Source: Gammaproteobacteria bacterium
GTDB lineage: Bacteria; Pseudomonadota; Gammaproteobacteria; HTCC5015
Direction of reading: 5' to 3'
Assembly: GCA_016928055.1 (NCBI GenBank)
Contig: JAFGLM010000022.1
Span: 1 to 64,000, forward strand
DNA length: 64,000 nucleotides
Both the position numbers and the translations under genes were made by a program. Shown here one piece after another: positions 9,389 through 18,997 of this stretch (the first letter of the stretch is position 1; each line of letters starts with the position of its first letter). The notes beneath the pieces were generated by a model. The model saw only the letters and a program-made list of their open reading frames with translations, made no database searches and was not told where the DNA came from.

Positions 9389-10398
9389 AACATTCTAATT
9401 GCAGATCTACCCTGCTTTCATTTCAAAAGGGATTCAGCCTGATTGAATTGATGATATCGCTTGTAATCAGTTTGATACTGATCGCCGGTACCGCATCAAT
9501 ATTGGTTAACAATAGTAGTGCATACAGATCAAACGATGATCTTTCACGATTGCAGGAAAATCTTCGTATCGCCAGCCAGATTTTAACGCGTGATCTACGC
9601 ATGGCCGGATACTTCGGATGTGCAGATAACATGGAAGAGCTCGCAAATCCGTTTGAAGTCAGCGCACCTGGAAGTCTGCTCGACACCACCAATGCCTATG
9701 AAGGTTCCGAATCGGGCGGTAACTGGCAGCCAAGCGACAATTCCGATGTTACCGCTGATATCTTAGCCAATACCGACGCGGTAACGGTTAGGTTTCTTGT
9801 TGGCGGAGCTGGACTTGATGTACAAACATCAATGAGTACCGTTACGCAGGACATATCCATTCCGGCAGGAAACAATCTTGTCCAGGGCGCTATTGCTGGC
9901 ATTTTTGATTGCGAAACCACAGATATTTTTCAGGTTGCAAATGCCGACGCAAGTGCTACTGGTACTGTTGCACATGGAACAGCATTAGCAAAAATCTATT
10001 CCGATGAAGCCTCGATTGCCCCTGCTTCGTTTGTGCGTTACTTCATTGGTGACGGGGCAAATGGCCCCTCCCTGTTTCGTCAGGTTTTTGATCCAACCAC
10101 TAATGGCACTGTCACACAGGAACTGGTGGAAGGTATTGAAAATATGCAAATTCTCTGGGGCGTTGACAACGATGGTGACAAGCGTCCCGACACCTATATC
10201 TCCGCTGATGCGGGTGTTAACTGGCCAGCCGTTGTCAGCATTAGATATGCCCTGCTTGGTCGCACGCTAAATGATTACGGCGACGCCTGGGATAACTCAA
10301 CTTATAACGTGAATGGCACGGACGTCGTTGCCCCCGGTGATAGAAGAGTGCGGCGTGTTCTATCCAACACCATATTGCTGAGGAATTTTCAGTCATGA
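9385..10398 (+). CDS. pilW: type IV pilus minor pilin PilW
   Basis: PilW-family pilin of about 337 residues with the class III signal QKGFSLIELMISLVISLILIAG, in which E5 is conserved. It is followed by the family pattern NLRIASQILTRDLRMAGYFGC. The C-terminus ends in RRVRRVLSNTILLRNF, matching the PilW end (R...v..ti.lRN). I prefer the ATG at 9385, which overlaps the pilV stop in ATGA; a GTG at 9370 would add five residues. The protein probably forms part of the tip complex with PilV, PilX and PilY1 under the pilus. Confidence 0.92.
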   Translation: MKHSNCRSTLLSFQKGFSLIELMISLVISLILIAGTASILVNNSSAYRSNDDLSRLQENLRIASQILTRDLRMAGYFGCADNMEELANPFEVSAPGSLLDTTNAYEGSESGGNWQPSDNSDVTADILANTDAVTVRFLVGGAGLDVQTSMSTVTQDISIPAGNNLVQGAIAGIFDCETTDIFQVANADASATGTVAHGTALAKIYSDEASIAPASFVRYFIGDGANGPSLFRQVFDPTTNGTVTQELVEGIENMQILWGVDNDGDKRPDTYISADAGVNWPAVVSIRYALLGRTLNDYGDAWDNSTYNVNGTDVVAPGDRRVRRVLSNTILLRNFQS

Positions 10399-10832
10399 CA
10401 ATTCAAAAACAAAATGCCTGTTTTCAACACGGCGTTGCATTAATTACAGCATTGGTGATGCTGCTTATCCTGACTCTGCTCGGGGTTGCCGCAATGAATA
10501 CCACCAGCCTGGAAGAGAAGATGGCGATCAATATGCAACAGGAATTCGCCTCCTTTCATGCTTCTGAAAGCGGCCAAAACCAGGTGTTTCTTCTCCCCAA
10601 TAGCATTGTCTACGGTGGCGACAATACCATGCAAATTACAACCCCGGATGGAGCAGTAGTAGACGTTGAAACCCGATATCGTCAAGACACCATACCGGCG
10701 CCTGCTGGATCAGGATATGGCGTAAATTCCAGAGCGCAGCACTTTGATGTGCATACCACAGCAAGTGTAAACAAATCACAAACCTCGGTTCGCAGCGGCA
10801 TGTATCAGATTGTAGCTGGCGGCGCAAATTAA
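10395..10832 (+). CDS. pilX: type IV pilus assembly protein PilX
   Basis: The 145-residue protein has an N-terminal membrane helix led by QHGVALITALVMLLILTLLGVAAM, followed by NTTSLEEKMAINMQQEFASFHASESG. This M/N-rich amphipathic segment ending in A.e.A or ASESG is diagnostic of PilX. The helix lacks the Glu at +5 of typical pilins (GVALI), as is normal for PilX. It overlaps pilW by four bases (ATGA) and precedes pilY1 by 36 bases with a GGAGG site at 10856. PilX and PilY1 are known to act together in tip assembly. Confidence 0.9.
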   Translation: MTIQKQNACFQHGVALITALVMLLILTLLGVAAMNTTSLEEKMAINMQQEFASFHASESGQNQVFLLPNSIVYGGDNTMQITTPDGAVVDVETRYRQDTIPAPAGSGYGVNSRAQHFDVHTTASVNKSQTSVRSGMYQIVAGGAN

Positions 10833-10868
10833 AAACCGCGGACAAACAAAAGACCGGAGGTATATATC

Positions 10869-13800
10869 ATGTATTTCTTCAAACGATTTTCCTGCTTTTC
10901 AGCTACCACTTTGCTGGCGTTCTTAAGCGGCTACCCACATATATCTCTGGCCGATGATACCGATATCTATCTGGGCGAAGAGATCCAGGCAAATGTAACA
11001 CGCCCCAATATTCTATTTGTACTCGACCAGTCGGGAAGTATGGCATGGGAAACGGGCAACTCCACCAGTCCGGAAGCCGGCGAACCATCGAGAATGGATG
11101 AGTTGAAAGCAGCATTACGCGCGGTGCTATCAACGGTCGACAATGTCAACGTTGGTGTCATGACCTTTACCAGGACCGATGCTACTAATGCACCGGTTGT
11201 CTATCCGATCACCTATGTCAACGCATCAGCCAACTCAGTTGAACCATCGATACCGGCGATTAGTGCCTCTATTGCTGCATTGAACGATGACGCCTCTCAA
11301 ATGCTTAACCTGTTAAATCCGGAAGTATCTGTGGATTCACTAACACTGAGTTTTGGCGGCGCCATTATGGGTACGCTTGGTCAACTTGATAGCAGACTTG
11401 ACTGGTCGGTTGACGATGCCGAAGAGCGAATCAGTAACGGATTTATGCGTGTAACAGATGATACGCTGGAATTCCCTACCGACGGCAGCAGTAATCAATT
11501 GGTCGGGTTGCGCTTTCGTAATGTCGATATACCCAGCAATTCTACAGTAACCGATGCCAGAATCAGTTTTCGATCCGATGGCAGCGACTACGGCAGCGCC
11601 AATGTAACAATAGATGTTGAGAAAAAACTGGACCCAAGTCCGTTCTCAACTTCTTCGTACGATATCTCCAGCCGCGTGTTATCGGGCACTCCGGTTGACT
11701 GGCTTGACGTTCCTAACATGGTTAACAGAGAACGTTATGAAACACCAAACCTGGCTAACTTATTTAATACGCAATTATTACCACCTGATGTTGGCTGGGA
11801 CTGGGATGCCAGCAGCAAAGACGTAGTGTTCGTGATGAGCGGTGACACCAATAGGCGCCGCATTGAATCATTTGATCAAAACGACCGATATAACCAACGT
11901 AACAATCGCGCGTTTTTGACCGTTAGTTATATCGAAGGCAGCACCACACCTGAACGAATGACGGTTGGCATGCGTTTTACTGATTTAAATATCCCGCAGG
12001 GCGCCAGAATCCTCGGTGCACGCCTGCAGGTTGGTGCGGCCGAAAACAGTAATGATATCATGGATGTCAGCATCTATGGCGAAGATGTTGACGATGCAAC
12101 TGCCTTTGAGGAAGTTAACAGTAATATTTCTTCACGCCCTAAAACAACTGCTCATGCAGGCTGGCATTTGGATGCATCTGCTGAGGATGAGTGGATACAG
12201 GGCAATCAATATGAATACGCTGAAAACGAACTGATTGACGTCATCCAGGAAATCGTTGATCGCGGTGGCTGGTGTGGTGGTAATTCGCTTTCCTTGATTG
12301 TTGAGGCGAATTTGGATAGTAATCGTGAGATTTACAGTCATGAAGGTAATATCAGCCTTTCACCCAAATTGTTAATCGACTTTGAAAACGATGTGCCGTT
12401 GGATAATCCGCGCACCGGGGCGGTTAATACCGGTTGTACACGGGCTTTTTTCTCCGCACAAATCATGCGATCAACAAATGACGCTGAAGAAGCGTCTAAC
12501 GGCGCCAACTACGTTGATAATGCTGTTGTTAAAATGGGTACCAATACTCTTGCGCTTCGATTCGAAGGCATCAATTTGCCGCAGGGCTCGGAAATTGAAC
12601 AGGCTAGAATTACCTTACGCGCTGAATCGGATTATACGACCGGCAGTTCGACGCATACTATTACCGGCGAACTATCAACCAATGCCAATCCCTTCGGCCA
12701 AACACAAAATGATATCCGTGACCGCGCGAAAACCAGCGCAGCGATCAACTGGACCATTCCTGACACCATCGGTGACAATGCCTATTTTGACACTGCTGAT
12801 GTTTCTCCAGTGGTACAGGAAATTGTTAATCAAGCTACCTGGCAAAAAGACAGCCCGCTGGCGCTCTTTATCAGCAGCTCCACTAAAAATCGAGACATCC
12901 GCTCATTCGATGACGCGGCATCTAATTCAGCAAGACTAACTGTTCATGCAAGATATTTTCGTGCCGGCGTTACCGGTCTGCCTCCGGTTTATACTGCTCG
13001 CGATCGTATACTGCAGACCATCGACGCGATTGAGCCTGTCTCTTCTACCCCGCTTGTTGACGCCTATTATGAAGCAGCCCGGTATTTCAGGGGTGAAGGC
13101 ATCGAGTATGGTGATCGTCGAGGCAACAATCAGAATACTCGCGTTAGTCATCCAGCTTCATATACCGATGGCACACCCGACCCGGAAGGATGCACGGGTG
13201 TTAGCTCAATTGCATGTCGAAATGAAGTGATTGATGGCTCACCGGTCTATATTTCTCCCATCACGGATCCCTGTGCCAAAAATCATATTGTGTTATTGAC
13301 CGACGGCCAAACCAACCAGCTCAGTTCAACCAGTCTGATTCGTAGCATGGTCGGCATTTCCAGCTGCGCTAATACACCAAATAATAGCGACGAAGCGTGT
13401 GGCCGCGAACTCTCCAAATTCCTGTCTGAAGAAGATCAATCGAGTTTGGTTGAAAAGCAGAAAATTATTACTCACACGGTTGCCTTTGCACTTGATGCGG
13501 AAGATGCAATAGAGTTTCTGCAGGATCTGGCAACCAAGATAAACGATGAACTTGATGAAGACGACCAACCAAAGTCGGATACAGCCGGTCTGGCTGTGCA
13601 AGCAACCAATGCCAGCCAGCTAATTGATGCCTTTACGGCCATTTTCCGAACTGTTTCCGATGATACTGCATCTTTTGCGGCGCCAGCCTTAAGTATCAAC
13701 ACGTTTAACCGCTTTTATAACGGCAATGATATTTATCTTGCGTTGTTTACGCCCAGTATCCGCCCCGTCTGGAACGGCAACATTAAAAACTTCAAAATTT

Positions 13801-15785
13801 GTAGTGATAGTAGCGAATGCACGCTCGGCGAAATCATGTATCAGGACGGAAATGGAGACTTGCAGGAAGCGACGGAATTTTTGACAAATGAGGATAAAAG
13901 GGTAATCAAGAATGAGGCTATTAGTAACTGGAATAGCGTTACAGATGGGCCAATTGTTACTAAAGGCGGTGCTGGTGTAAAAATCCCTGCCCCTGATTCA
14001 CGTCGAGTTTATACCTATACCGGCGCCGAAGATATGCCATCTTCATACGTGCCACTAAATACAGATGAGCATATTGTTCAGAACGATAATGACCCCGATT
14101 CGGAAGCAATTCTGGGGGTTGCTGGTGAAACTGAACGCGATAAATTAATTCAGTGGATCCGTGGAGAAGATGTTGACGACGTTTTTGACGATTCAGATGT
14201 ACATTGGCGTATCGCTGATCCCCTGCATAGTAGTCCCCTGGCCATTAACTACGGTATCGCTGGCGAAAACCCAATCACTAAACTGATTGTCGGAACCAAC
14301 GAAGGCGGTATCCGCATGATCAATGCATACAACGGCATTGAGGAGTGGATATTCATACCGAAAGAATTAATGGATGACCAACAGGAAGTCCGTATAAATG
14401 CCGGAAACGCACGCTTTTATGGTGTGGATGGCGTACCTTCGGCATGGGTCTATGACAAGAACAAAGACGGTACTGTTGATCCGACTGCAGGCGATTTTGT
14501 GCACATGTATATCGGTATGCGACGTGGTGGAAGCAATTACTATGCGCTTGATATTACTCCAAATGGTGCAGCAATATCGGATGCTGCCAGTACAACATCA
14601 ATCACACCAAAATTTATGTGGACAATCAGCAATGACGACAGTGACTTTAAGCGTCTGGGCAATACATGGTCACGCCCCGTCCGTGCTCGTATTCTAATGC
14701 AAGAAGGTGGTAATACGGTTGGCAAAAATGTGCTGGTGTTTGGTGGTGGTTACGACGAAGTGCTCGATAATGAATTTGCATTGAACTTGCCGGGCACCAT
14801 AGGTAACGCCATCTACATCATCGATGCCAGTACCGGTGAACGTATTTGGTCCGCCAGCAGTTCGACGGATATGGGTGATTCAGTTTTAATCGTCCCGGAC
14901 ATGAAATACGCCATCCCATCGGATGTTGTGATTTTTGACTCCAATGGTGATGGCTACTCTGATCGTATCTATGTCGCCGATATGGGTGGTCAACTGTGGC
15001 GCGTGGATCTGGCAAGTGACTTGTCTACAGGCAATAATGGCAGCACTAAAATCGGTAAATTAGCGGAACTTTCGAGCACAGCAAGTCTTGCCGATAATCG
15101 CCGCTTCTTTTACCCGCCGGATGTGGTGGAAGTAATAGACCATAACTATTCCGATATTCCACGCTACAATTTAATCATGCTTGTTAGTGGCGAACGCGCC
15201 CGGCCGTTAAGCAAGAGCGTACAAGATCGGGTTTATGCAATTCGAGATGCAAATATTGCATCAATCCCGGATACCGGTTATACCATTGATACCGGCTCCG
15301 ATCTTTATGATGTCACCAGTAATCTGGTTCAACAAGGTAGCGACGAACAAAAAGCTGCTGAAATAGAGGCATTAAAAACCAGTGGCGGTTGGTTTATTAA
15401 TCTGGAAGAGCCCGGCGAAAAAGGGATTGCAAAAGGTATCGTATTAGATAATAAGTTTTTCTTTACTACTTTTCGTCCCGAGAACTCAGGCTCTGCTAGT
15501 GTCTGCAAACTCAATAATGAAGGCGCAGGACGTTTATACGCTGTGAATATTCTGCAAGGCAGCGCTGCTCTTAACTGGGATGATGTGGATAGTCCTTTGG
15601 ACAATCCCACTAAAGAAAACCGTTATATGGAACTCGGCGGCGGTATTCCTTCTGAAGTAGTGCCGGTGTACCAGGAAGAAGGTATAACATTAATTACCGG
15701 TTTAACTTCGGCTGATACTGGTATAGGCATACCAAGATACCGTTCCTACTGGTCTGAGACAGATGAGCCCGTTACAGCTCCATAG
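10869..15785 (+). CDS. pilY1: PilY1 tip adhesin with split von Willebrand domain
   Basis: This 1638-residue exported protein has a signal peptide (about 1-28) and then a von Willebrand A domain with the MIDAS motif DQSGS (D53). The VWA fold is interrupted: between the first half (about 45-165) and the second half (about 705-940, with STPLVDAYYEA and IVLLTDGQTN) lie three related modules, at about 180-355, 358-505 and 530-695. Each contains a strand like LRFRNVDIP.. or LRFEGINLPQGSEIEQARI. The C-terminal third (from about 1110) is the PilY1 beta-propeller, with two calcium-type loops: DKNKDGTVD near 1193 and DSNGDGYSD near 1353. PilY1 is a calcium-dependent adhesin and pilus regulator at the pilus tip. 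The inserted modules make it longer than the Pseudomonas protein (about 1160). Confidence 0.93.
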   Translation: MYFFKRFSCFSATTLLAFLSGYPHISLADDTDIYLGEEIQANVTRPNILFVLDQSGSMAWETGNSTSPEAGEPSRMDELKAALRAVLSTVDNVNVGVMTFTRTDATNAPVVYPITYVNASANSVEPSIPAISASIAALNDDASQMLNLLNPEVSVDSLTLSFGGAIMGTLGQLDSRLDWSVDDAEERISNGFMRVTDDTLEFPTDGSSNQLVGLRFRNVDIPSNSTVTDARISFRSDGSDYGSANVTIDVEKKLDPSPFSTSSYDISSRVLSGTPVDWLDVPNMVNRERYETPNLANLFNTQLLPPDVGWDWDASSKDVVFVMSGDTNRRRIESFDQNDRYNQRNNRAFLTVSYIEGSTTPERMTVGMRFTDLNIPQGARILGARLQVGAAENSNDIMDVSIYGEDVDDATAFEEVNSNISSRPKTTAHAGWHLDASAEDEWIQGNQYEYAENELIDVIQEIVDRGGWCGGNSLSLIVEANLDSNREIYSHEGNISLSPKLLIDFENDVPLDNPRTGAVNTGCTRAFFSAQIMRSTNDAEEASNGANYVDNAVVKMGTNTLALRFEGINLPQGSEIEQARITLRAESDYTTGSSTHTITGELSTNANPFGQTQNDIRDRAKTSAAINWTIPDTIGDNAYFDTADVSPVVQEIVNQATWQKDSPLALFISSSTKNRDIRSFDDAASNSARLTVHARYFRAGVTGLPPVYTARDRILQTIDAIEPVSSTPLVDAYYEAARYFRGEGIEYGDRRGNNQNTRVSHPASYTDGTPDPEGCTGVSSIACRNEVIDGSPVYISPITDPCAKNHIVLLTDGQTNQLSSTSLIRSMVGISSCANTPNNSDEACGRELSKFLSEEDQSSLVEKQKIITHTVAFALDAEDAIEFLQDLATKINDELDEDDQPKSDTAGLAVQATNASQLIDAFTAIFRTVSDDTASFAAPALSINTFNRFYNGNDIYLALFTPSIRPVWNGNIKNFKICSDSSECTLGEIMYQDGNGDLQEATEFLTNEDKRVIKNEAISNWNSVTDGPIVTKGGAGVKIPAPDSRRVYTYTGAEDMPSSYVPLNTDEHIVQNDNDPDSEAILGVAGETERDKLIQWIRGEDVDDVFDDSDVHWRIADPLHSSPLAINYGIAGENPITKLIVGTNEGGIRMINAYNGIEEWIFIPKELMDDQQEVRINAGNARFYGVDGVPSAWVYDKNKDGTVDPTAGDFVHMYIGMRRGGSNYYALDITPNGAAISDAASTTSITPKFMWTISNDDSDFKRLGNTWSRPVRARILMQEGGNTVGKNVLVFGGGYDEVLDNEFALNLPGTIGNAIYIIDASTGERIWSASSSTDMGDSVLIVPDMKYAIPSDVVIFDSNGDGYSDRIYVADMGGQLWRVDLASDLSTGNNGSTKIGKLAELSSTASLADNRRFFYPPDVVEVIDHNYSDIPRYNLIMLVSGERARPLSKSVQDRVYAIRDANIASIPDTGYTIDTGSDLYDVTSNLVQQGSDEQKAAEIEALKTSGGWFINLEEPGEKGIAKGIVLDNKFFFTTFRPENSGSASVCKLNNEGAGRLYAVNILQGSAALNWDDVDSPLDNPTKENRYMELGGGIPSEVVPVYQEEGITLITGLTSADTGIGIPRYRSYWSETDEPVTAP

Positions 15786-15853
15786 TCATGCGACAATAAA
15801 ATAAATTAGGGTTCGCCTTAGCGGTCGAATCAATCAAAGGCAAGGAGAAGATA

Positions 15854-16297
15854 ATGCCACGAGTTGTTAAAAACAGAATATCTGGAATCAAACATAAATC
15901 CGGCTTCACTCTTATTGAACTGATGATAGCGGTATTGATTGTGGGTATTTTAGCCTCGATAGCTGTTATGAATTATACGCAGTATGTGTTGAGATCTCAT
16001 AGAACCGAAGCACGCGTAACATTACGAGATTATGCTGCAAAGCAGGAAAGATATTATTCAAGAAATAATGCTTATGCGGATACGCCGGCAACTTTAGGGG
16101 TGCCCGCGGTTTCGGAGGGTGGAGGCCGCTATACGATCGCCATGGCTTCTGATGATGCGTTTGCGAGTAATTACACCATTACCGCAACCGCTAATGGCAG
16201 CCAAGCTAAAGATACTGAGTGTACTGTTTTTACCCTAGACTCTCTCGGTGTTGCCAGCTCCAGCGATGATGGCGGTGCCGCAACGAGTTGCTGGTAA
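15854..16297 (+). CDS. pilE: type IV pilin-like protein PilE
   Basis: The 147-residue prepilin carries KSGFTLIELMIAVLIVGILASIAVMNYTQYVLRSHRTEAR, the standard class III signal with E5. YTQYV.RS.RTEA is the common PilE minor-pilin sequence. The end shows a disulfide pair (DTECTVFTLDSLG and ATSCW), as in Pseudomonas-type PilE. The ATG at 15854 has an AAGGAGAAG ribosome binding site at 15842-15850. It is the last gene of the minor-pilin operon and is followed by a strong terminator. Confidence 0.92.
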   Translation: MPRVVKNRISGIKHKSGFTLIELMIAVLIVGILASIAVMNYTQYVLRSHRTEARVTLRDYAAKQERYYSRNNAYADTPATLGVPAVSEGGGRYTIAMASDDAFASNYTITATANGSQAKDTECTVFTLDSLGVASSSDDGGAATSCW

Positions 16298-16322
16298 TTT
16301 CTTTAGCGTCCTTGAAAATTCG

Positions 16323-16351
16323 CGCCGCACTCGATAGTGCGGCGTTTTTTT
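16323..16351 (+). terminator. terminator of the minor-pilin operon
   Basis: A perfect 8-bp stem, CGCCGCAC / GTGCGGCG, with a 6-nt loop is followed by seven T. It begins 25 bases after the pilE stop codon. Confidence 0.85.
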
Positions 16352-16558
16352 AGTTTCGCAATGATACTCGATTTCGATTAGCTGCCTGATATAAAAACTA
16401 TTGCCATTTTCGATGATTATTATTTTTTTATAAGTTGATTCGTTCTAGAAGTCGTTTTGTAACTGAAATCAATCTCGAATCTTTTTTACTATTTTCACAA
16501 AGAAATTGTAAAAGGAAAATTTGGGGAATTTTTTCTATCTCCGGAGAGAGCAAGCACG
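16352..16558. other. AT-rich intergenic region
   Basis: About 200 bases, strongly AT-rich (for example TTATTATTTTTTTATAAG around 16420-16435), lie between the pilus terminator and the next gene. I see no convincing ORF. It probably holds the promoter of the following lipoprotein gene, but no hexamer pair stands out. Confidence 0.4.
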
Positions 16559-17185
16559 ATGTTTAAAATTGTACTAATATCTGAATTTGTTCTTCGGGGC
16601 ATCAAAATGATACGGTTTCCAGCTTATTTAACACTTGTCCTGGGGTTGGGCGCTTGCGCGACAACGCCAAACATCGATTCATTATACGATACAGAAGTCG
16701 ATTTCTCGGTATATAAAACATTTACGTTCGCTGAAAGCCAATCAGAAGAAACGGTAAAATACAGTACACTGATGGATAAATTCATCAAATCGGCAATCAG
16801 CAATGAACTGCTGGCACGTGGTTATAAGCAATCCGATAAACCCGATTTGTTGGTAAATTATCATGTCAATTCAAAAGAGAAAGCCGATATTTACGGAGTG
16901 CCAAAACTGTCGCTTTCCCATTATCGCTATATTTACGGCTATACCCCGTGGCCGTATTACACAACCGATATTCGAGTTCGCCGATACACCGAAGGCACAC
17001 TGAATATTGATCTGGTGGACGCCGAAAAGAAACAATTAGTCTGGGAAGGCGTCTTCATCGACAAAGTTCGCAAAAACACAATGGATGACCTTAAACAGAG
17101 AATTAACCACGCTGTGAAACTGGTGTTTGAGGAATACCCTTTCCGGGCAGGCGAGAAAGAGCCCGCCGCTCAGCGAGTAAAATAA
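16559..17185 (+). CDS. DUF4136-family lipoprotein
   Basis: A 208-residue predicted lipoprotein. A lipobox (LGLGAC) sits near residue 37, and the body matches the DUF4136 pattern: DFSVYKTFTFAES, then a segment IKSAISNELLARGYKQSDKPDLLVNYHV, then LNIDLVDAEKKQLVWEG. The family is periplasmic or membrane-anchored with unknown function. The ATG at 16559 has a strong GGAGAG site 10 bases upstream. An internal ATG at 16607 would give a more typical short lipoprotein signal peptide (MIRFPAYLTLVLGLGAC), so the true start is uncertain. The next gene, on the other strand, encodes a distant relative. Confidence 0.8.
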   Translation: MFKIVLISEFVLRGIKMIRFPAYLTLVLGLGACATTPNIDSLYDTEVDFSVYKTFTFAESQSEETVKYSTLMDKFIKSAISNELLARGYKQSDKPDLLVNYHVNSKEKADIYGVPKLSLSHYRYIYGYTPWPYYTTDIRVRRYTEGTLNIDLVDAEKKQLVWEGVFIDKVRKNTMDDLKQRINHAVKLVFEEYPFRAGEKEPAAQRVK

Positions 17186-17262
17186 CTCACACAATCTCTG
17201 GTATCGAAAGCGTTCGCAGTCATCTTCCGGATGCTTTAGCTGATATTGACTTCTTAATTTAT

Positions 17263-17835
17263 CTATTCGATGGGAACCGGAACATCTTCAAGAAAAATTT
17301 CGATTAATTTCAGTACGCGTTCCTTTCTTTGCTCATCCGGCATTTCAGAACTGGTAAAACCGGATACATTATTTTTCCAAACCGGTTTCCCTGTTGCGAC
17401 ACTCCTGAGTTCCAGCTGAAGTATACCTTGCGCGTCAATGTCTATTTCAGAGTTCTGCGTGGGTAATTCCGGATTTGAGGAATCTATTTTTTCAGTGGGG
17501 TTATGTTGGATCCCTCCACTGAGAGAGATTTTGTAATCCACAAGCAACTCACTGCTTTGCGGATAATTGCTAAACTTAAGGCCTTTTTTACTCAGCTCAT
17601 CAATAATAAGCGCATCTGCTAATTGTTCAATATTTTCACCTTCAAATCGGGCAGCATCAGAAAATACTTTCTCTCCCCAGGAAAATTTTGTCCCCCGCTT
17701 GATGACCAGTGCACCAGCCTTGGGTATCTTTACCAGCACCGGTGTTTTAGTCTTGGTTCCGGTACCGCATCCTGAAACCATCAGTCCTGCTGCAACAAAA
17801 ATTGCCAAATACCTGGATATTGCCTTAAATAACAT
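17263..17835 (-). CDS. lipoprotein with DUF4136-like fold
   Basis: A 190-residue predicted lipoprotein with lipobox MVSGC near residue 23. The body follows the same plan as the DUF4136 gene next door: FSWGEKVFSDA at the front, then IEQLADALIIDELSKKGLKFSNYPQSSELLVDYKISL, then GILQLELRSVATGKPVWKNNV. Family membership is inferred from this pattern and is weaker than for its neighbour. The two genes converge, with 77 bases between their stops. No function can be given; such proteins are envelope lipoproteins anchored after processing by LspA. Confidence 0.65.
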   Translation of the reverse strand: MLFKAISRYLAIFVAAGLMVSGCGTGTKTKTPVLVKIPKAGALVIKRGTKFSWGEKVFSDAARFEGENIEQLADALIIDELSKKGLKFSNYPQSSELLVDYKISLSGGIQHNPTEKIDSSNPELPTQNSEIDIDAQGILQLELRSVATGKPVWKNNVSGFTSSEMPDEQRKERVLKLIEIFLEDVPVPIE

Positions 17836-17914
17836 ACCCGTTACCCCGCGCCAACATGTGCAACTAAGTTACCGATAATTCTAACACTCAAATCACTTTC
17901 TTCTATATATAACG

Positions 17915-18640
17915 TCAGTGTAAGTATCTCGTATCGGTTTTTCTATCTGGTATTTCAGATGTTGTTTCAGGATTAATACCGGCTTGATCGTATTCGTATT
18001 CCCAGTCATCATCTTCTGCTTCCTCTTCAAGTTCCCAGCTGTATTGTTTGCGAGGCCAGGCCGGATCTCTGTCTTTCAATATAAAAGCCAGGATAATTCC
18101 CAGACAGGCGCCGGCGATATGCGATTCATAGGAAATGCTTTGATCATTCGGAAATAAGCCACCCAGCATACCACCATACATAAAAAAAACGATCAATGAC
18201 CAACCAATCGACTGACGGTCACGACGCAAAATACCAATGACAAATACAAAAAACATCAGGCCAAACGTAAAGCCACTGGCACCAATATGATAGGAACTAC
18301 GCGCAAATAACCAAACACTTATTCCGGTACCAAAATAAATTACTGGCAACGCCCATTTTGCCGATTTCGAATATCCATAAAGCACGATAGTAAGCAGCGC
18401 TATGGATGCCGGAGTGTTGGCCATCAGATGCTCAAGTGAACCATGTAATAAAGGCGCGAAGAAAATGCCCAGTATTCCCTCCAGTCGCCCTGGATATACT
18501 CCCAGTGATGACCAGTCAAAGCCAAACATCATTTCAATGAGTTTAATATCCCATAACACCGAGGTGAAAAGCAGCGCAATGACAATTGAACGCCGCATGC
18601 GTTTGGAGTGTTCAGCAATATCGGGTAGTGGTTCATTCAT
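17915..18640 (-). CDS. rhomboid-family intramembrane serine protease
   Basis: A 241-residue polytopic protein with about six membrane helices. The rhomboid catalytic dyad is visible: the serine in HIGASGFTFG (S122) and the histidine in YESHIAGACLG (H174). The oxyanion-type motif HGSLEHLMANT has H71 and N75. Rhomboids cut membrane proteins within or near their transmembrane helices; the substrate here is unknown. The C-terminus (about 200-241) is a strongly acidic cytoplasmic tail (ELEEEAEDDDWEYEYDQ), unusual for a minimal bacterial rhomboid. A monocistronic gene, since both flanks are intergenic. Confidence 0.87.
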   Translation of the reverse strand: MNEPLPDIAEHSKRMRRSIVIALLFTSVLWDIKLIEMMFGFDWSSLGVYPGRLEGILGIFFAPLLHGSLEHLMANTPASIALLTIVLYGYSKSAKWALPVIYFGTGISVWLFARSSYHIGASGFTFGLMFFVFVIGILRRDRQSIGWSLIVFFMYGGMLGGLFPNDQSISYESHIAGACLGIILAFILKDRDPAWPRKQYSWELEEEAEDDDWEYEYDQAGINPETTSEIPDRKTDTRYLH

Positions 18641-18997
18641 GGGTAATCAGGATATGGGTACTGATAAGGGAAAGGCAAGCATTTGATGCTAATTGAGGAT
18701 AAGCGCCAAGGGTGCTTGCTTGGTCTAGAACGCTAAAGCTGGTGCCCGACTGCATGGATGCAGGAGATCATCTTGCTGGATGGATCCAGCATATTATTAG
18801 CAATTTTCCTTAATGAAATAGGATTACTCCGGGCATCCTGCCCTCCGCCCTTCGGGCCAGCTACATTCGCTCCACTCATTCCGCTGTTCAAAATTGCTCC
18901 CAGCAATTTTGTCGAACCGCTTTTTTATACGTCGTAGGTCCGAATTTCGACACATTAAACTTGCGAGTTAATTTTCAACTCACTGACCTCAGAAATT
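18641..18997. repeat. stem-loop-rich intergenic element
   Basis: This 357-base gap has no credible ORF but contains a row of perfect small palindromes: CTGCAT-GG-ATGCAG (18750-18763), GCTGGAT-GG-ATCCAGC (18775-18790), GGGCA-TCC-TGCCC (18831-18843), GCCC-TTC-GGGC (18847-18857) and CAAAATTGCT-CCC-AGCAATTTTG (18889-18911). The first two share the GG centre. The density suggests a REP-like or composite intergenic repeat rather than a promoter. Whether it recurs in the genome cannot be seen from this window. Confidence 0.55.

Noticed and set aside
15850..16300. PilE as the major pilin of the type IV pilus
   Set aside because: Its place at the end of the minor-pilin operon and its sequence fit the minor pilin PilE; the major pilin gene is expected elsewhere.
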